Of a DNA stretch of 64,000 nucleotides, positions 59,362 to 64,000 are shown in pieces. The notes under the pieces are model-generated. The model was not told where the DNA came from. It made no database searches and worked only from the letters and a program-made list of their open reading frames with translations. This DNA is from Favolaschia claudopus (Eukaryota > Basidiomycota > Agaricomycetes > Agaricales > Mycenaceae). Each line of letters begins with the position of its first letter. Within the stretch, counting starts at the first letter, position 1. Both the position numbers and the translations under genes were made by a program. The stretch spans positions 186,001 to 250,000 of the forward strand of contig JAWWNJ010000154.1 in NCBI GenBank assembly GCA_037176885.1, given 5' to 3'.

Positions 59362-61966
59362 TCAAATCACATAACGGAAGCTTTGTGCCTATATTGCATT
59401 TAATTGACATCACAGTTCATCCCCAGCTAAGTACTAACCTTGTCTGCCAACTCGGAGGTGTCGACGGGTGCATCTGCATCAGGGCGACCATACAATTTGT
59501 CGCGTCGTGAATTTTCCAGTCGATAAGAAATCTGCTTGCATGTTCGAAGCGAATTACTCTGATAATTGGTTGCACGTACTGAGAGGACAAGAGAAAGTAT
59601 CGCAGCGAGAAACGCGAGCGCACAGGATACTTGAGTGAGAAGGATTGGTGGGCGTTTAATTTGATATGAACAAATGCAACTCACTCCCAAAGCCTTTGCT
59701 ATAGTTCGAACCAATCAGCATCATCCGAAAAATGACTTGACTGAAATAGAACATACATATACCGAGGACCCTCTGTCAACGGGAAAATATGCGAACCTAA
59801 AACGCTGCCACACTGGCCAATCGCCATGAATATAGGTATTCCTGTCGCACGTTTTGTCTCCGATCCCAAATTATGGGCGACTGGGCGCCGTCAGGGTGAA
59901 TTGATCTTCTATGTTGAACAAAACTTACACCATGCAATGATAAGACTGTCAGGACAGAAAATCATGAGCAATCTTGATCATTTCAATGAATCCAACCTAC
60001 CCAATTGTCTCGTACGTTCCGCCGACTATACAGAATACGGCGAAATAGCGAACATGAACATTGGTTCGAACGGTCAACAGAAGTCTGTTAAGCAAGTACC
60101 ATGTGAATTCAAGGCACATGAAATGAGTAGAAAAACCTACACATAGCCAATGCCGGACAGCAAGCAGGTAGCTGCCATGAGAATTCCGCGACTCTGAAGC
60201 CTGTCAGACATCCAGGACACAGTTACCATTAGGACGGCGGCAACTAATTAGCATCCAGAGAGTCAGACCGTGGACTGAAAATCGAGAATAACGCAGCCAT
60301 ACCTGCATATGGAGGGACTAGAAACAGTGAACAAAATCAGAGTCAGCAGACAGAGAAAATTCCAGAGCCCGTTCTGCTTTCCTGTGAGTAATTGTGCCTT
60401 AGCGTTGCCTGAATACAAATATTAGTACATTCAAATGACCACCATGCAACCACAAACTGAAGCCCAGAGTCGTAATAATAGTGGGAAGAAATGCCGAGAT
60501 CGACGCTAATGCGCAGTTTAAACCGAAGTAAATGACACCCCCAGCATAGCACTAGAGATGCAGCCTGTTCAGCGAGGCGGAGACTGAAAGATAATGGGCT
60601 CCCACCCGCCAATCCGACAATGCCATCAAGATATGTTCTTTGTAGATATTCAGCTCAGTAATGCAGACTAGAATGAACAAATTACCTCTTTTAACTTTGA
60701 GGCCAGTATCACCGCTCGTTCCACGACTTCTTCTGTTGAGCGCGATAGCTCGCTCACGTTCGTTGAAGAAGGTGGTTGATTCTGGGCGGTCTGGAAGGAA
60801 GAAGAGCGTCACTACAGCTAACAAAACCGTAGGAATGCCCTTTAAATGGTTGCAGCTTCTCTCAAGAAAATGAAGCCACCGAACGCACTTCGATTATGAA
60901 CAACAGCCGCCAATTTTCTATGGCAGCATGGGCATGTTGAACACCAAATGCGATAAGACCGCCGAAAGCGCCTGAGTCAACAGGGTAAGTCAACGACTGA
61001 ACTATAGTCAACTCTATAGTGTGGTTCGACGCACCAGCAACTGCTGCGAAGCCGAACCAATATGCCATCTATTAACCAGGTCAGTGACCATCTGTTATTC
61101 TCCGATGAGAAACGAAGGAAACTCACTCGAACACCCATTTCTTCCTTGGTGTAGAAATAGGCTGTATAAAAAGTCCGGCTCCATGACGCAGAACGAAAAC
61201 AGCCTGAAAGGAACACGCACAAAAATACAACGGAATGACGGGACCAAACCCTGCTTCGAAGATTCCAAGAAAGACTCTGGCGGTCATAAGACCCCCAAAA
61301 TTGAATGTGGTAGCCTGTAGATTGAAAGCATCGTTTGAGTCGGGTGTATTTGCGAGTGAATTTGTACGTGCCATTAGAGTTGAACTAATACCCCAACCTG
61401 CGAATGCTGTCAGAGCTCCGACACATATTGGAACATGAGAAAATGTCACCTGTAGCCATGCATGCTATCCATACACGTGGCGGAAAAAGCTTTGAAGTGA
61501 TAGTGGCGGGAACTTGACACAGAATCTTTCGAGCCAAAATTCAAGACGTTGCGATACGTCCAACAGAAGAAAGAGATAGTCACGTAGGCGAAGAAGAATA
61601 CTGAATTGACCCAGTCAAAGAGTTTGCCTGTTGGGTCTCCGTGCAACGTATCCTAAAGTGCAATAAATCGAATTCATTTGACCATCCATATGCGCTGCAA
61701 GAAAAACGCACCCGCGGCAGACCTAACAGTCGGGCATTTCCAAGATTCGAGCGATCCAGAACTACGCGACGTAGGTGTAAGCTTTCAACCCGATGTACAG
61801 ACGAAACCGACCCACAGGCAAAGAGATACAAAAATGACAAAATGCCTAGTATACGGCGATCCAGTTTGCGAACAAGGCGACGTTCCTCTGGAGGGTCAAT
61901 AGGACTTTGAGATGAAACTGAGGCTGAATCGAGTTGGATATCTGCAGAGTCCTGTTTTTCGGCCAT
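59362..61966 (-). CDS. MFS transporter, allantoate permease/Dal5-like (anion:cation symporter family)
   Basis: Twelve-span transporter of organic anions or vitamins (Dal5, Tna1, Seo1 group) in the plasma membrane. About 15 small exons from ATG 61966 (MAEKQDSADIQLDS) to TGA 59362. Family phrases in order: RKLDRRILGILSFLYLFA, LDRSNLGNAR, KLFDWVNSVFFFAYIL, SKLFPPRVWIACMATGWG, ARVFLGIFEAGFGPVIPLY, YTKEEMGVRMAYWFGFAAVAG, AFGGLIAFGV, NWRLLFIIEG, LFFLPDRPEST, then AGGVIYFGLN, NAKAQLLTVPPYAVAAVLM and DAPVDTSELADK. A last exon rejoined at 59411-59362 adds AQSFRYVI. No frame break was needed. Substrate cannot be predicted. Adjacent to a P450 on the same strand. Confidence 0.85.
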
Positions 61967-62470
61967 TTTTCACGGTGGGGTGAGAGTGGATGGTAGTCGT
62001 AGATTCGCAAGAGGCGAACCGAGCATGACGGCACACTGTCGTTTCGCACATCGGACTCATGACCGCGAGACTCGGAGTCGATCAAACAGTCGATATAAAA
62101 TAAAACCGTGAGAATTCTCCCTCTCCTTCCACGTGTGAATTCACGGTCCCGTGAGTTGACGCGATTTTTACGCGCGACGCGTCCTGCCATTCACGAAAGG
62201 AACTCTGGCTCTGGTAACACCAGACTTGGATACCGACTTTGTCCTTCGAGTTTTTCCCTGCTCCGAAAGCTGGAGCGCTGCCACAGTGTTCAATATATGA
62301 CGCGGGGTGGGAACGGCCCCTTTTCCCTTTGCCAATGTCGTGGGATATGGCGGCAATCCGTCTCTCCATTCCCAAAGCCTCATGGCCTACGTTCGGCTAA
62401 ACTAAGATTCAATATGGGTTGTGTCGACACTGGCAACACAAAATTCCAAAAAATTATCGCTTTCACCGTT
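61967..62470. other. Intergenic, 504 bp: promoter of the MFS gene
   Basis: Lies upstream of the MFS start and downstream of the P450. It contains CACGTG (about 62130) and the palindrome/MluI-box pair listed below. Confidence 0.5.
62141..62183. promoter_or_regulatory. Palindrome plus ACGCGT box, second copy
   Basis: TCACGGTCCCGTGA (62141-62154) repeats the core of the 38.3 kb palindrome exactly. GACGCGTC (62176-62183) follows 21 bp later. It lies about 175 bp upstream of the MFS start codon, a plausible promoter position. Function inferred. Confidence 0.4.
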
Positions 62471-64000
62471 CTACCTTCGTTTCCGAAACATGATCTCCGC
62501 CTTGGAATTCGCACTTCCCATTATAGCAATCCACTCATCCTCAGGCCGCGTCCCGTCTTTGAGCTTGAAATCGTAATTCATAAGAATATGCGCCATGATA
62601 AGTTTCTGTTCGTTCACAGCGAAAAATCGACCAGGACTGTTTATGAAAGGCAAACTGATCAAATGCACGAAAATTGAACCAGACTCGCACTCACCAAGCA
62701 TGGCGTCCCAGTCCAAACGACAGAAAGTCGGGACTTGGCGCGACCATCTGATGTTTGATGCCCTCGCCTTCTTGCTCTCGCATTCGGGAGAAACGAAACG
62801 GGTCGAATATATGAGCATTGTCGTAGTTTCCCTAAAGCACAAGTCGTCAGACGCACTTGGTTGTGAAAAAAACAATAAAAACCTCGTTATGATGCTCTGC
62901 GAGAACAGGAACACCGACCAGAGTCCCGGCTGGGACCATCGTGCCATCCGAAAAAGTAAAATCTTTCACAACTTGTCGCATCAAACCAACTGTTCGAAAA
63001 TATGAGCCAACACTGACGCCGGTCAACAAGAGGAAGCTTATACCCGCGCCACCCGGTACGAATCTAGAGCTCTCCTTCAAGAAACTATCAAGCTTGACAA
63101 GCTTTCCCATCGCAGCTTTAGTCCATCCTTCCGCCTTTATAACGGACTCAATTTCCTCCCGCAAAGGTTCAACATACTGTAAATTTGCGGCGAGGGTGTA
63201 TAGCGCATGAAGAGTCCCCTATATGATAAATACTCAGCACCTAGAGAACATCAATTGAATGATAAAGGTAATGTACCTGCGTCGTCGTATGTAAAGCCCC
63301 AAAATTGACATTCAACAAAGTGCGTGTCATGGTGCGAACAGTACGACGTTGAGGATGTCCGCGTGCTTCGTCCAATAGCCAACTGATCATGTCATTCTGT
63401 GTATACAAAACGTCGTTCATCTCCACGCCGAGATTCCAATGATATAGCTAAGAGACCTACAGGTCGGTCAGCATTCGGCCAATTCGGTCCATATTTATCA
63501 TCCATTTCTAGACGATGTTCCAGAATGGGTCCCAAGTGCGCCATAGTGGCGCGGGTAGCGGTCTCTAAGTGACCGAAAAGTCGAGCAGCCAATCTTTGTT
63601 GGCAGTCAGCATCCTTCATCGTAAACGAACTTCGTAAATTCGGGCCATACATACCCTCGGGCAAAAGCTGGAACGATGTGAAGCCAGACAGCATCACTTG
63701 CGACTTTTTGCGCAAACTGGCCAGTGATTTGAATGTACTCCGGGTCACGGCCTGGTTGAACACTCATTTGAATCTAAGTAGAATGAACGTAACATCGAAT
63801 CCTTACATTTCAATCCGATGAAGAATCTGTTGGAAACTCTCGACACGATGGGAAGAATCGTCTGCAGACCATCCGATGATTGCCATATAACGGGTGCTTG
63901 AATGGAAACAGCTTACTTGCATCGCAGGTACAGATATCCATTCTTCAACGGCGCTGAGTGGAAAGGAACTCAGGTGGTTGAGAATGAACCTTACCTTCCG
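62471..64000 (-). CDS. Cytochrome P450 monooxygenase (5' end outside the window)
   Basis: The haem-thiolate domain is visible from about the C-helix to the stop. Segments: LEHRLEMDDKYGPNWPN, NDMISWLLDEA, an I-helix reading NVNFGALHTTTQ (HTT in place of the usual acid-Thr pair), FLKESSRF (ExxR, K-helix), FSDGTMVPAGTLVGVP, FDPFRFSRMRE (PERF region) and FLSFGLGRHA|CPGRFF (haem Cys, joined across the 62693/62640 intron), ending AEIMFRKRR. At least seven introns. The pattern fits the fungal P450 group that holds ent-kaurene-oxidase-like enzymes. The N-terminal membrane anchor and first exons lie beyond 64000. Substrate unknown. Confidence 0.88.

Noticed and set aside
1..64000. tRNA, rRNA, CRISPR arrays, LTR or DNA transposons
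   Set aside because: I looked for tRNA A/B boxes, repeated spacers, terminal repeats, and reverse transcriptase or transposase motifs by eye and found none convincing. tRNAscan-SE and a repeat library search would settle this.

Overview
The window is fungal nuclear DNA, almost certainly from a mushroom-forming basidiomycete (Agaricomycetes). The genes carry many short introns (about 45-60 nt) with GT...AG ends. The gene content includes a FunK1-type kinase, a DUF7330-type protein, a wax-synthase-like membrane protein, a DUF2235/Tle1-like hydrolase and a sucrase/ferredoxin-like protein, all typical of that group. Every multi-exon model below was built by hand: GT/AG sites were chosen so that the frame and the conserved protein segments stay continuous. 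CDS coordinates run from start codon to stop codon and include introns.

Layout. 0.1-7.5 kb: a karyopherin beta (Pse1/Kap121/IPO5 type, +), then the signal peptidase subunit SPC3 (-) divergent from a Whi2/KCTD-like BTB protein (+). 7.7-22.9 kb: a block of mainly minus-strand genes: FunK1 kinase, a Ser-rich coiled-coil protein, a DUF7330-type protein, a wax-synthase-like acyltransferase, a decayed plus-strand HNH gene and a long low-complexity protein. 23-25.8 kb: gene-poor. 25.8-33.7 kb: four consecutive plus-strand genes. Two paralogous receptor-like membrane proteins bracket a DUF2235/Tle1-like serine hydrolase and an acyl-protein-thioesterase-like gene with an apparent frameshift. 34.5-40.6 kb: a KIN4-family kinase with a KA1-like tail and a RING-H2 protein (both -). 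42-48.7 kb: ERG6 and a Na,K-ATPase-like (IIC/ACU type) P-type ATPase. 49-55.7 kb: AIP1 (-), an Apd1/Aim32-like [2Fe-2S] protein (+) and a secreted M28 aminopeptidase (+). 57.8-64 kb: the checkpoint protein MAD3, an allantoate-permease-type MFS transporter and a cytochrome P450 that runs off the right edge (all -).

Most genes are housekeeping and do not form one pathway. The best candidate for an undescribed module is the 25.8-33.7 kb quartet. The two membrane proteins share a signal peptide or N-terminal leader, two tandem Trp-rich beta-sandwich-like ectodomains, one membrane span and a PPxY motif in the cytoplasmic tail; they look like cell-surface sensors or adhesins that could recruit a WW-domain ubiquitin ligase. 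I saw no tRNA, rRNA, CRISPR array or recognisable transposon.
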